Below, in pieces: positions 28,585 to 35,121 of a stretch of DNA of 64,000 nt. This DNA comes from an uncultured Allomuricauda sp. Lineage in GTDB: Bacteria > Bacteroidota > Bacteroidia > Flavobacteriales > Flavobacteriaceae. A program made the translations under genes and the position numbers. Location: NCBI RefSeq assembly GCF_947495325.1, contig NZ_CANLYK010000001.1, positions 124,001 to 188,000 of the forward strand, written 5' to 3'. The notes below the pieces were generated by a model, which saw only the letters and a program-made list of their open reading frames with translations, was not told the DNA's origin and searched no databases. The stretch's first letter is position 1, and each line of letters opens with the position of its first letter.

Positions 28585-28618
28585 CAATTTTCTTTTAAAA
28601 ATAAAAGATAACTTTTTT

Positions 28619-28693
28619 CGGGGTGTAGCGTAGCCCGGTTATCGCGCCGCGTTTGGGACGCGGAGGTCGCAGGTTCGAATCCTGCCACCCCGA
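28619..28693 (+). tRNA. tRNA-Pro (anticodon TGG)
   Basis: 75 bases. Acceptor CGGGGTG pairs with CACCCCG, discriminator A693, anticodon TGG at 28654-28656 in stem CCGCG/CGCGG, T-arm GCAGGTTCGAATCCTGC. Second gene of the cluster. Confidence 0.95.
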
Positions 28694-28696
28694 CAA

Positions 28697-28724
28697 AAAC
28701 CGAATCGGAAGATTCGGTTTTTTT
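28697..28724 (+). terminator. Terminator between tRNA-Pro and tRNA-Arg
   Basis: Perfect 10-bp stem AAACCGAATC / GATTCGGTTT around GGAA (28697-28720), followed by TTTT. It lies 3 bases after tRNA-Pro and only 11 bases before tRNA-Arg, so tRNA-Arg must rely on read-through or another promoter. Confidence 0.75.
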
Positions 28725-28735
28725 ATTTACTTACT

Positions 28736-28809
28736 GGTCGCATAGCTCAGCTGGATAGAGCATCTGCCTTCTAAGCAGACGGTCGCAGGTTCGAATCCTG
28801 CTGCGATCA
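28736..28809 (+). tRNA. tRNA-Arg (anticodon TCT), probable prophage attachment gene
   Basis: 74 bases. Acceptor GGTCGCA pairs with TGCGATC (G2-T71 wobble), discriminator A809, anticodon TCT at 28770-28772 in stem TCTGC/GCAGA. The integrase gene starts 148 bases downstream in the same direction; tyrosine integrases commonly recombine in a tRNA 3' half, so this gene is the likely attB side of attL. The right-hand copy is outside the window. Confidence 0.95.
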
Positions 28810-28818
28810 CATCCCCTT

Positions 28819-28846
28819 AAACCCCTGTATTTACAGGGGTTTTTTA
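28819..28846 (+). terminator. Terminator after tRNA-Arg
   Basis: Stem AAACCCCTGTA (28819-28829) with TACAGGGGTTT (28832-28842), 11 bp perfect, loop TT, followed by more T. It ends the tRNA transcript before the integrase. It may be host DNA or already phage DNA, depending on where attL lies. Confidence 0.85.
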
Positions 28847-28927
28847 ATTTTCACCCCTCTCTTTGAAATCAATTTTTCGATTGTCATTTAGGTAAATATG
28901 AGCATATTTGGGTATATTTAAGCCTGT

Positions 28928-28949
28928 TTTGATGCAAATTTGATGCAAA
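28928..28949. repeat. Tandem 11-bp repeat upstream of the integrase
   Basis: TTTGATGCAAA occurs twice without a gap (28928-28938, 28939-28949), ending 8 bases before the preferred integrase start and 119 bases beyond tRNA-Arg. Such repeats near att often are arm-type binding sites of the integrase; that role is inferred. Confidence 0.45.
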
Positions 28950-28957
28950 TTTTAGCT

Positions 28958-30223
28958 ATGTCTACCACTGCAAAGATAATATTGGATAAAAGAAGGTCTA
29001 CAAAAAAGGGATATCCCATTAAGATTTTAGTTCGAAACAATGGAATGAAACATATTCCATTGAAAGAGTATACAGATCTGGAACATTGGCAAAATGAAAA
29101 GTTGTTGAGGTCACATCCAGATTACAAAAGACTACATGAAGTTTTATTGAAGAGAGAGGTCAAATTATTGAATGAGGTCAAATATTGCAACGACCATGGG
29201 TTTGGACTTGGGGATTCTGTCAGATTAATCACAAATGGACTTGAGGATAGAGAATCAAGGATTATACAATTAAAGAATGAGTTGAGGTCCCTCCAGGGTG
29301 ATTCCAGAACAATGCTATTTGAATTTTGGGACATCTATATGAGGGAAAGGGAAAGTGTCAAGAAATCTATCAGGGCCTTCGAGGAAACAAAAACCCAGCT
29401 TTTAAATTTCACTTTGGAATCTGACATGGCCATAAATGATATAACTTATGAGTTTTTAAATGAGTTTTCTACCTATAAATTGCAGAACGGATGTGGTTCC
29501 GGTGGGCTTAGTTTCTATCTTAGAACATTCAGGACGGTATACTTGGCAGCCCAAAAAAGAGAATCCTTAGGAATTAAATCAATAAATCCATTTAGGGGAT
29601 TGATTGAAGAGGGTGTGTCCAAGGATCCAGTTGAAATGTCCAAGGATGAATTTATAAAATGGAAGAGTTTTACGCCGCATAAATTTTCTACAAAAAAATC
29701 TCAGGATATAGTACTAAGAAGGAGGGATCTTTGGCTTTTCCAGTTTTATATTGGTGGACATGATTTTGTGGACATTGCCAAGCTGGAGTGGAAAAAGAAC
29801 ATAAGGAACGGCAGGATCCGTTTTAAAAGATATAAAAACCGTAGGCACCCTGGTGGTGGACCAACAGTGGACAATAAATTACTACCTGAAGCAATGACCA
29901 TTATTAAAAAATACGGAACTCCAGATCGTGAGAGGGTATTTTCTTTCATTCCGGACCCTAGAGATAAGGAGTCATACAATTATTATATTAACAACACCCG
30001 GAGGGCATTAAGGAAAATTTCCCAACAAATTGAATTAACAGATATAATGAAGACCAAATCAACCAGGTACATTTTTAAGACATGGGCAGATCAAATGCAG
30101 TTACATGAACCAAGCATCAAACAAATAATGGGACATGCTGATCAAAAAGTTTCATCTAGATATGGTGCTAGACTTCCGAATACGATTGTGGATCCTATTT
30201 TAAAAAAAGTGATAATTGGCTAA
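28958..30223 (+). CDS. Tyrosine recombinase / phage integrase
   Basis: Site-specific recombinase that inserts and excises the prophage. Start MSTTAKIILDKRRSTKKGYP at 28958 chosen because Bacteroidota integrases begin this way; an ATG at 28940 lies in the upstream tandem repeat. N-terminal arm-binding domain (1 to about 95), SAM-like core-binding domain (about 110-215), C-terminal catalytic domain. Nucleophile candidate Tyr at about 401 in SSRYGARLP, with MGHADQ before it. The usual first Arg (GLR) is replaced in YIGGHDFVDIAKLEW (about 264) and HxxR reads KSTR (about 366). 421 aa. Convergent with the next gene, 6 bases apart. Confidence 0.9.
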   Translation: MSTTAKIILDKRRSTKKGYPIKILVRNNGMKHIPLKEYTDLEHWQNEKLLRSHPDYKRLHEVLLKREVKLLNEVKYCNDHGFGLGDSVRLITNGLEDRESRIIQLKNELRSLQGDSRTMLFEFWDIYMRERESVKKSIRAFEETKTQLLNFTLESDMAINDITYEFLNEFSTYKLQNGCGSGGLSFYLRTFRTVYLAAQKRESLGIKSINPFRGLIEEGVSKDPVEMSKDEFIKWKSFTPHKFSTKKSQDIVLRRRDLWLFQFYIGGHDFVDIAKLEWKKNIRNGRIRFKRYKNRRHPGGGPTVDNKLLPEAMTIIKKYGTPDRERVFSFIPDPRDKESYNYYINNTRRALRKISQQIELTDIMKTKSTRYIFKTWADQMQLHEPSIKQIMGHADQKVSSRYGARLPNTIVDPILKKVIIG

Positions 30224-30229
30224 GGTTCT

Positions 30230-30880
30230 TCAATTTAAATCTAGTTTATTCAAAACTGAATAAGGGCTTTTATCCATAGAATGAAAAGTTAAAGAACCAT
30301 CTTTTTCTATAATCGCAAATTCATCATTTTCCATTTTGAATTTGTTATTTAACAGGCTAATTGTATCGGTTTTATGAAAACCATCATTAAAAAAAGTTGA
30401 AAATAACACATTATTTTCTTGTTCACTTAGGCTAAAATGCCATCCCATTAAATCGGATTGCCCCTTCCATGCGCTTAAAATTTTCCCAGGGGATTTTGTA
30501 AGAAGGTTATATAGCATTAAACTATCCTGTTCGATTGAACTTCCCAAAATTACCGCCTCCAATTTCGGGTTCACATGGGTTGATGCCCATGCTCTTGAGG
30601 AATCACCTTCTATAAAATAGAACATCCAGATAGTTTCGTGGCCTTCTTTGTTTATTGAAAGGTAATTGCCTAACTTCTCCAATTCATTTTTATGAATTTT
30701 TTGTTTCAGTTGGATTTTCATATCACGAATTTGGCCCCTACTATATCGGTCACTATCTTCGATAATTTCATAGTCTGCAACCACCATATCACCATTTGAT
30801 TTTATAATACCTTGTATTCCTGCGATAATCAAGAAAAATAAAGGTATAAATAATACGGCCAATAAAATCTTTTTTTTCAT
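30230..30880 (-). CDS. Hypothetical membrane-anchored protein
   Basis: 216 residues with one N-terminal hydrophobic helix (about 5-25) and an otherwise soluble extracytoplasmic domain. No family recognised. It is the only minus-strand gene of the prophage besides the repressor, lies next to the integrase, and has its own promoter-like sequence (minus strand TTG, 20 bases, TACATTGA), so it may be expressed in the lysogen. That position is typical of accessory (lysogenic-conversion) genes; a function cannot be assigned. Confidence 0.7.
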   Translation of the reverse strand: MKKKILLAVLFIPLFFLIIAGIQGIIKSNGDMVVADYEIIEDSDRYSRGQIRDMKIQLKQKIHKNELEKLGNYLSINKEGHETIWMFYFIEGDSSRAWASTHVNPKLEAVILGSSIEQDSLMLYNLLTKSPGKILSAWKGQSDLMGWHFSLSEQENNVLFSTFFNDGFHKTDTISLLNNKFKMENDEFAIIEKDGSLTFHSMDKSPYSVLNKLDLN

Positions 30881-30929
30881 TTTCTATATATTGAGGTTAT
30901 TTCAATGTAATTGAAATTAAGACATTTTT

Positions 30930-30956
30930 CAAAAACCCCATTGGACAAAAACCCCA
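30930..30956. repeat. Direct repeat CAAAAACCCCA x2
   Basis: CAAAAACCCCA at 30930-30940 and again at 30946-30956, 16-bp period. The first copy covers the putative -33 TTG of the minus-strand gene ending at 30880, so the pair could be an operator. The surrounding 30881-31126 region has no gene; it also holds two 8-bp inverted repeats (AATTGTAT/ATACAATT near 31005-31030 and TTAAAGGT/ACCTTTAA at 31092-31114). Confidence 0.35.
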
Positions 30957-31126
30957 GTTTTTTTAAGGCAAAACTGCAATGACAATAAAAATAAAAAACC
31001 TAAATTGTATGCCCCCAATACAATTGCACACTTAATAACTTTTTTATAATTAATATATCGTAACTATCTATGGTATAGTGATGTAGTGTAATTTAAAGGT
31101 ATTGATAACCTTTAATTTATATTACA

Positions 31127-31270
31127 ATGAAAAAAGTATTTTTAGTATTGTTAATGGCAATTGGCCTAACAGCTGTTGCAGCATCATGTGAAGCAGAATC
31201 AATAGATGAAGAAATTAAATTATTTGGTCCGGATAAAACTACACCGCCACCTGGAAGCGGTGACGATTAG
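31127..31270 (+). CDS. Small lipoprotein (47 aa), hypothetical
   Basis: Short gene MKKVFLVLLMAIGLTAVAAS followed by Cys21 and a short acidic tail ending in PPPGSGDD. The signal peptide with Cys is a lipoprotein signature; the mature part is only about 27 residues. A hairpin-forming sequence (31092-31114) lies just upstream. Function unknown. Its stop overlaps the likely start of the next membrane protein. Confidence 0.6.
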   Translation: MKKVFLVLLMAIGLTAVAASCEAESIDEEIKLFGPDKTTPPPGSGDD

Positions 31271-31880
31271 CTTATTTGGGTTTATAGGCATATTTTCTAA
31301 GTTCGCTTATATTTTATTCCTAGGAGATAGGGGTAGAGGGGAAGAATTCAAAATATTTGGATACGACTATCTATCCCATTTTTTGTGGGCTTTTGGAAAT
31401 GAGGTTTTTGTGTTTTCCATAGGTACATTACTTTGGGTTTCAACAAATTTTTTTGATGCAAAGAAAAAAATTAGGAACATTTTTCGTATAATTTCTGGTT
31501 TATCGCTTGGCACAAGTCTATATTTCATGGGGTGGATATTTTTCCAATCCTATTACTCCAAAACAACTGAGGTTTTGATGGCAATTCTATTTTCGATTGT
31601 TGGTACGTTAGTATTTATTCCTTTCCTAATGTATATAACAAAGGAGATTAAAAATGTAAGGCAACTTAAGTCCTTGGTGGTCGATTTTTTTATTGAGATA
31701 AGAAATGTTCATTTCCGTAGTTTATTAAAAAATTCACATAAGTTGGAGTTCTTAGATGAGGTTGAAATCCAAAAAGAGGCAAGGAATGAACTTATTAAAG
31801 ATTTGAGAGAAGACCGAAAGGAAATTACAGATAATTTTGAAAAGCGACTACACGATAAAGTAGATGAAATTGATTCTTGA
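31260..31880 (+). CDS. Hypothetical membrane protein with C-terminal coiled coil
   Basis: Four hydrophobic segments (ISLFGFIGIFSKFAYILFLG, the region before FFDAKKKI, GLSLGTSLYFMGWIFF, LFSIVGTLVFIPFLMYI) followed by a charged, probably coiled-coil C-terminus (about 135-206). The frame opens at an ATG at 31206, deep inside the small lipoprotein gene; a GTG at 31260, overlapping that gene's stop, starts exactly at the first membrane segment and is preferred. Its end overlaps the next gene by 17 bases. No family recognised. Confidence 0.6.
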   Translation: MTISLFGFIGIFSKFAYILFLGDRGRGEEFKIFGYDYLSHFLWAFGNEVFVFSIGTLLWVSTNFFDAKKKIRNIFRIISGLSLGTSLYFMGWIFFQSYYSKTTEVLMAILFSIVGTLVFIPFLMYITKEIKNVRQLKSLVVDFFIEIRNVHFRSLLKNSHKLEFLDEVEIQKEARNELIKDLREDRKEITDNFEKRLHDKVDEIDS

Positions 31881-32121
31881 TAAAATCATATTGTTTGTCT
31901 CTAGGTTTAAACAAAGAGGTTTGCTTAGTTCTTATTTTAAATCAAGAACTAATGACGACCTATGGCAAGAATCAATTGCCTTGGCAAGAGAAGAATTATC
32001 TATTGAACTTTCCAAGGTTAATGACCGCTTAGAAAAGGCCAGGGAAATCAACGCTAAAGTAAAATCCGGAATCCCATTATCAAAGGATGAAGATAAATTT
32101 TTAGGAATACTTCGGATTTAA
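31864..32121 (+). CDS. Hypothetical protein (85 aa)
   Basis: Small protein with a hydrophobic amphipathic N-terminus and a helical charged middle (LSIELSKVNDRLEKAREINA). It overlaps the preceding membrane protein gene by 17 bases, which suggests translational coupling of the two. Function unknown. It is convergent with the repressor gene, 13 bases apart. Confidence 0.6.
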   Translation: MKLILDKIILFVSRFKQRGLLSSYFKSRTNDDLWQESIALAREELSIELSKVNDRLEKAREINAKVKSGIPLSKDEDKFLGILRI

Positions 32122-32134
32122 TTTACTAAGCTCC

Positions 32135-32557
32135 TTATTCGTCACCGAGCAGGGTGTATCTACTATCATCATTCAAATCATCCGTCTTCGAATCCTTAAT
32201 AATAAAATCTCTGTATAGTGGATAAATCTCGTTTTCTTTAATCAAACTATGGTTCCTAATTAACAACCTAAACAAATCTGAAACAGCCTTTGGGTTATAA
32301 AATGACCTATCATTTAACACAAAATCTTCAATTTTAGACTTCTGTTCAACTGCTTTTCCATCTGAAAAATCTGAAAACTTAATATTGTAATAGTTTTCAA
32401 AAGATTTTCTAAAAGACTCGCTAATCTCCCTTTTTCCATTATAATATTGGCTAACTACACCTTTGCTATATTCAAGATCTTTTGAAAAAGTAGCTACTGG
32501 AAATCTGATATTCAAGTAGTTGGCAATTCTTTCCAATATTTTCTCGTCGTATTTCAT
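32135..32557 (-). CDS. Phage repressor-like HTH protein (Cro/CI-type)
   Basis: 140 residues. N-terminal helix-turn-helix in the stretch FSKDLEYSKGVVSQYYNGK (about 24-42), followed by a Lys/Asp-rich C-terminal region. No LexA-type Ser-Lys peptidase is visible, so it would not be auto-cleaved like lambda CI. It is transcribed leftward against the early operon, and the intergenic DNA holds two 15-16-bp direct repeats overlapping both divergent promoters; together this makes it the best candidate for the prophage immunity repressor. Confidence 0.75.
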   Translation of the reverse strand: MKYDEKILERIANYLNIRFPVATFSKDLEYSKGVVSQYYNGKREISESFRKSFENYYNIKFSDFSDGKAVEQKSKIEDFVLNDRSFYNPKAVSDLFRLLIRNHSLIKENEIYPLYRDFIIKDSKTDDLNDDSRYTLLGDE

Positions 32558-32563
32558 GAGGTC

Positions 32564-32638
32564 ACAATATATGACAATAAAAAAGTTTCCAAAAAAGTTT
32601 CAAATGTTTCCAAAAAGTTTTATGTTTGTATTAAACAT
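32564..32638. promoter_or_regulatory. Prophage switch region: divergent promoters with repeated operators
   Basis: Direct repeats GTTTCCAAAAAAGTTT (32585-32600) and GTTTCCAAAAAGTTT (32606-32620) start 21 bp apart. Rightward promoter: TTTC at 32598-32601, 19 bases, TATGTTTG at 32621-32628 (full TAnnTTTG match). Leftward promoter towards the repressor: TTG at 32592-32590, 18 bases, TATATTGT at 32571-32564. The first repeat covers the -33 of both, the second lies between -33 and -7 of the rightward promoter. A palindrome ATGTTT-gtatt-AAACAT (32622-32638) overlaps the rightward -7 box. Confidence 0.65.
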
Positions 32639-32673
32639 TTAGTTAACCGCAATATAAGGCAAAACTAGGGATG

Positions 32674-32689
32674 TGTGAAATATTACACA
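32674..32689. promoter_or_regulatory. Near-palindrome TGTGAAATATTACACA
   Basis: 16-bp sequence symmetric at 14 positions, downstream of the rightward early promoter and 31 bases before the first early gene. It could be a Cro-like or host-regulator operator or the base of an mRNA hairpin. It resembles the symmetry of CRP/FNR sites, but no such assignment can be made from sequence alone. Confidence 0.35.
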
Positions 32690-32719
32690 GTTTTCCCTTT
32701 AAAGCGCAAAAATACCACT

Positions 32720-32866
32720 ATGAAATCACAAACAGGATTAACAATTGTCCATGTAAAGAAACCTTCTGGTGAAGTTGAGGTCAAGGTATTTTCTGAAATA
32801 GAAAAACAATCGATGTTCGAATGCTATGTGGACCTTACAGTTGAAAAAATATTGAACCATGTGTAG
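32720..32866 (+). CDS. Small early phage protein (48 aa), hypothetical
   Basis: First gene of the rightward early operon. The ATG at 32720 is preferred over an in-frame GTG at 32675, which would sit inside the TGTG palindrome. Composition is that of a small soluble beta-rich protein. The stop overlaps the next start by 8 bases. By position it could be a Cro-like or excision factor, but no HTH is visible. Confidence 0.55.
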   Translation: MKSQTGLTIVHVKKPSGEVEVKVFSEIEKQSMFECYVDLTVEKILNHV

Positions 32867-33152
32867 TTTCAAAGAACACAATTTTGGTAAACCATTGCCT
32901 CGCCCAATGGTAGCTTTTCTTCAGGAGTACACTGACCTTAATGACAAGAGGTTGATAGCTGAAAGGTTTTCAGTTTCCCTTAGTACGGTAAAGTTGGTCA
33001 GTTATGGTTATCACAACCTTGCCAGAACAAATGCAAAGTCCATTGAAGCACTAATGAAATTAGCTGTTGAAAATTGTGGAAACACAATGACAAAGGCGGC
33101 AAGAGACATAAAAACTTTTGAAAAGCTGATGGCCGATGAAATGGTTAAGTAA
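32859..33152 (+). CDS. Hypothetical protein with possible HTH (97 aa)
   Basis: Contains DKRLIAERFSVSLSTVKLVS (about 28-47), which has the spacing of a helix-turn-helix (IAERFSVSLSTVKLV). Basic C-terminal helix. Position as second gene of the early operon fits a regulator, but the assignment is tentative. It overlaps neighbours by 8 and 17 bases. Confidence 0.6.
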   Translation: MCSFKEHNFGKPLPRPMVAFLQEYTDLNDKRLIAERFSVSLSTVKLVSYGYHNLARTNAKSIEALMKLAVENCGNTMTKAARDIKTFEKLMADEMVK

Positions 33153-33363
33153 TCTTTTTCCCAAACAAAGTAGGGAGAGTGAAATGGAGTGCACTGCCCA
33201 TGGATGCATCAATGCCATAATCAACAATCCTAATGAGTATTCCCCCGCTGAACAGTTAAGGATTTCCCGTGAGGTGTTGGAGAAGGTAAGAATGACATTA
33301 GAGCATGAACATTTTGAATTGCTCAATGAGGTTGGAGTGTATGAAAAAGCCCTTGGGCTTTAA
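33136..33363 (+). CDS. Hypothetical protein (75 aa)
   Basis: Small acidic helical protein; one CTAHGC motif near residue 19 and a helical C-terminus (SREVLEKVRMTLEHEHFELL). It overlaps the previous gene by 17 bases. No family recognised. Confidence 0.55.
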   Translation: MKWLSNLFPKQSRESEMECTAHGCINAIINNPNEYSPAEQLRISREVLEKVRMTLEHEHFELLNEVGVYEKALGL

Positions 33364-33399
33364 AGGAATGTTTAGTTGTTCATCGGGGCGGTGTATAGA

Positions 33400-33687
33400 A
33401 TGGCTGCACCGCCCCAAAAACAAGAAGTTATGGAACCCATAATAATAGACAAGGATGTTTTTAGGAAAATGAAAGCTGAGATGCGGCAAGATCTCCGGAT
33501 TGGTGTTGTGGGCAAGGATGCAACAAAATTCATACTTGGGCTTGCTGAAAAAGACTTTTACAACGAAAAGAACAGTCCTGAATCAAAATTGATTGCCTCC
33601 AAGAAGAAAGGAAAATTCATCTGGAGCAGTGTTGTGAAGGAATTTGAGAGAATACATGGAACACCATATAAAGATGCAATAATATGA
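33400..33687 (+). CDS. Hypothetical protein (95 aa)
   Basis: Basic protein of unknown function. In-frame starts are TTG 33376, ATG 33400 and ATG 33430; 33400 is a compromise, and 33430 (MEPIIIDKDVF) is equally possible. The C-terminal part, rich in Lys (LIASKKKGKFIWSSVVKEFE), may bind nucleic acid. The stop overlaps the next gene by 4 bases. Confidence 0.55.
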   Translation: MAAPPQKQEVMEPIIIDKDVFRKMKAEMRQDLRIGVVGKDATKFILGLAEKDFYNEKNSPESKLIASKKKGKFIWSSVVKEFERIHGTPYKDAII

Positions 33688-34061
33688 AAAGACCGATTTA
33701 CTTAATAGTACTGACAATACTGATATCCTGTAGCAAGGATGATATGCAGTCAATTGAATTTCGTGGAATATATGCCACTTCCCAAATGGGTTTTGAGGAT
33801 GCTTCATATGTTGAAATTGACATTGAAGGTTATACCGTAAAGAGAAATGTCACCCCCGTAAACGGAGGTATGAGATCTGAGCCTTTTGAGGTTCCCGTTG
33901 GATGGAACTGGGTAACTAGGGTGGAGGTATACAATGACTCCCAAGAAATTACCCACTATGCAAAGCCTTTGGACTCCCTTGGCACTTTGGGAGGATTGGT
34001 CACTACGGGGGTTCCATTTAAGACAAGTGCAAATGTTGTTCAACAAATATTTATGAAATGA
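33684..34061 (+). CDS. Phage-encoded lipoprotein, hypothetical
   Basis: 125 residues beginning MKRPIYLIVLTILISC, a lipoprotein signal with Cys16, then SKDDMQ and a beta-rich domain (about 28-120). Surface or periplasmic lipoproteins encoded in early prophage regions can act in superinfection exclusion; nothing in this sequence proves that. It overlaps both neighbours by 4 bases and so belongs to the early operon. Confidence 0.65.
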   Translation: MKRPIYLIVLTILISCSKDDMQSIEFRGIYATSQMGFEDASYVEIDIEGYTVKRNVTPVNGGMRSEPFEVPVGWNWVTRVEVYNDSQEITHYAKPLDSLGTLGGLVTTGVPFKTSANVVQQIFMK

Positions 34062-34702
34062 AAACATATAAAAATTTTACTTACAGAATATTCAATTCTG
34101 AATTCATTGAGATAACAGGGGTTACAAATAATCCGAAGAGGGTTACAATCCCTAATAAGATAGAAGGTTTAAAGGTCACCCACATCGGAAATGGGGCGTT
34201 TGATGGCAACCAGATCACGGAGCTTGATTTGAAACAGGTCACCCACATCGGAAATGGGGCGTTTCGTGGCAATGTAAGAATTGTTAAGGGAAATCAATCC
34301 ATAAGAATGGTAGATGGAATTGCCACAGTGCTGAGAAAGAAAAGAAATATTGATGGATTTCAGGTGAGTGAAGGGAAGTTTTTTAACCGAAACAAAAAAT
34401 GCTATGTAGCTACAAAAGGTGATTTTTCAGCACATGGGGGATCTCTTAGGGAGGCTATAGATGATGTCAATTTTAAATACTTACAAGAAAACCAATCGGT
34501 TGAGGAAATTGTTTCCGAAGTAAAGGAGAAAGGAGTGATGAATGTTGGTCATTTTAGATTGATAACGGGTGCATGTAGAATGGGATGTAAAAATTTTTTG
34601 GATCAAAAAGGAATCAAGGAAACCGAACTACCATTAAAAAAGCCTTTAAAACTTCTTGAAGGTCAGTTTGGATGGGGAAGAATTCAAGAGTTATTTATTT
34701 AA
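34058..34702 (+). CDS. Leucine-rich repeat (BspA-like) protein
   Basis: 214 residues. N-terminal half has LRR_5/BspA-type units (IPNKIEGLKVTHIGNGAFDG, then a second THIGNGAF). A second domain (about 120-200) contains FSAHGGSLREAIDDVNFK, an HG...L.EAI.D..FK pattern seen in phage and mobile-element LRR proteins. No signal peptide, so probably cytoplasmic. The two LRR units contain a 29-bp perfect direct repeat, allowing unit number to change by recombination. Function unknown. Confidence 0.7.
   Translation: MKTYKNFTYRIFNSEFIEITGVTNNPKRVTIPNKIEGLKVTHIGNGAFDGNQITELDLKQVTHIGNGAFRGNVRIVKGNQSIRMVDGIATVLRKKRNIDGFQVSEGKFFNRNKKCYVATKGDFSAHGGSLREAIDDVNFKYLQENQSVEEIVSEVKEKGVMNVGHFRLITGACRMGCKNFLDQKGIKETELPLKKPLKLLEGQFGWGRIQELFI
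34173..34264 (+). repeat. 29-bp perfect direct repeat in the LRR gene
   Basis: The same 29 bases (encoding VTHIGNGAF plus flanks) occur at 34173-34201 and 34236-34264, 63 bp apart, which is exactly one 21-residue LRR unit. Identity at the DNA level indicates recent duplication. Confidence 0.85.
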
Positions 34703-34723
34703 TAAACCACTATTTCAAACCAA

Positions 34724-34882
34724 ATGAAATTTACAAGATCAGGGGTTTTGGTCAACGATAAGAAGAACGTGTTTTTCAACAACATGTTGGATGCATCAAG
34801 ATATGCATCCCAAAAGAGAAGCTATGCCTATCAGGTTTTTGATAGGAAGGGAAACCATGACGGTTATGCCGTCCCACATTGA
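34724..34882 (+). CDS. Small hypothetical protein (52 aa)
   Basis: Frame MKFTRSGVLVNDKKNVFFNN to GYAVPH, 53 codons with stop. Positively charged, no motif. It fills the gap between two certain genes on the same strand, supporting reality; function unknown. Confidence 0.5.
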   Translation: MKFTRSGVLVNDKKNVFFNNMLDASRYASQKRSYAYQVFDRKGNHDGYAVPH

Positions 34883-34899
34883 ACATAAAAACTCCAATA

Positions 34900-35013
34900 A
34901 TGGAACGGATATATGCATTTTTTGACAACAGCCCGATTTTAACGATATGTACCTACCTGTTTGTGTGGCTGGTGGTTGAGCTTGTATATACTCGAAGTGC
35001 AAACAAAAAATAA
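34900..35013 (+). CDS. Small single-pass membrane protein (37 aa)
   Basis: MERIYAFFDNSPILTICTYL followed by FVWLVVELVYT and a basic end (RSANKK): one transmembrane helix. The stop codon overlaps the start of the next 35-residue membrane protein (TAATG), so the two are translationally coupled. Function unknown. Confidence 0.5.
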   Translation: MERIYAFFDNSPILTICTYLFVWLVVELVYTRSANKK

Positions 35014-35120
35014 TGGAAGAATTCCTGACAGCGATCGAAAACCACAAGCATACCGCTATATGGATATATCTGGCCATTGTCCTATTGGTATTCATTTATG
35101 GAGAAAGCAAAAAAAAATAG
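35013..35120 (+). CDS. Small single-pass membrane protein (35 aa)
   Basis: MEEFLTAIENHKHTAIWIYL followed by AIVLLVFIYGESKKK: one transmembrane helix with a lysine anchor. Start overlaps the previous stop by one base. Twin single-pass microproteins in an early operon; function unknown. Confidence 0.5.
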   Translation: MEEFLTAIENHKHTAIWIYLAIVLLVFIYGESKKK

Positions 35121-35121
35121 T

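Noticed and set aside
28664..28804. A 21-base identical segment in tRNA-Pro and tRNA-Arg (GGTCGCAGGTTCGAATCCTGC)
   Set aside because: It is the shared T-arm of the two tRNA genes, not an att duplication; both copies lie in intact cloverleaves.
31127..32121. Known toxin-antitoxin or named defence system
   Set aside because: The three small genes match no toxin, antitoxin or defence family by motif; left as hypothetical.
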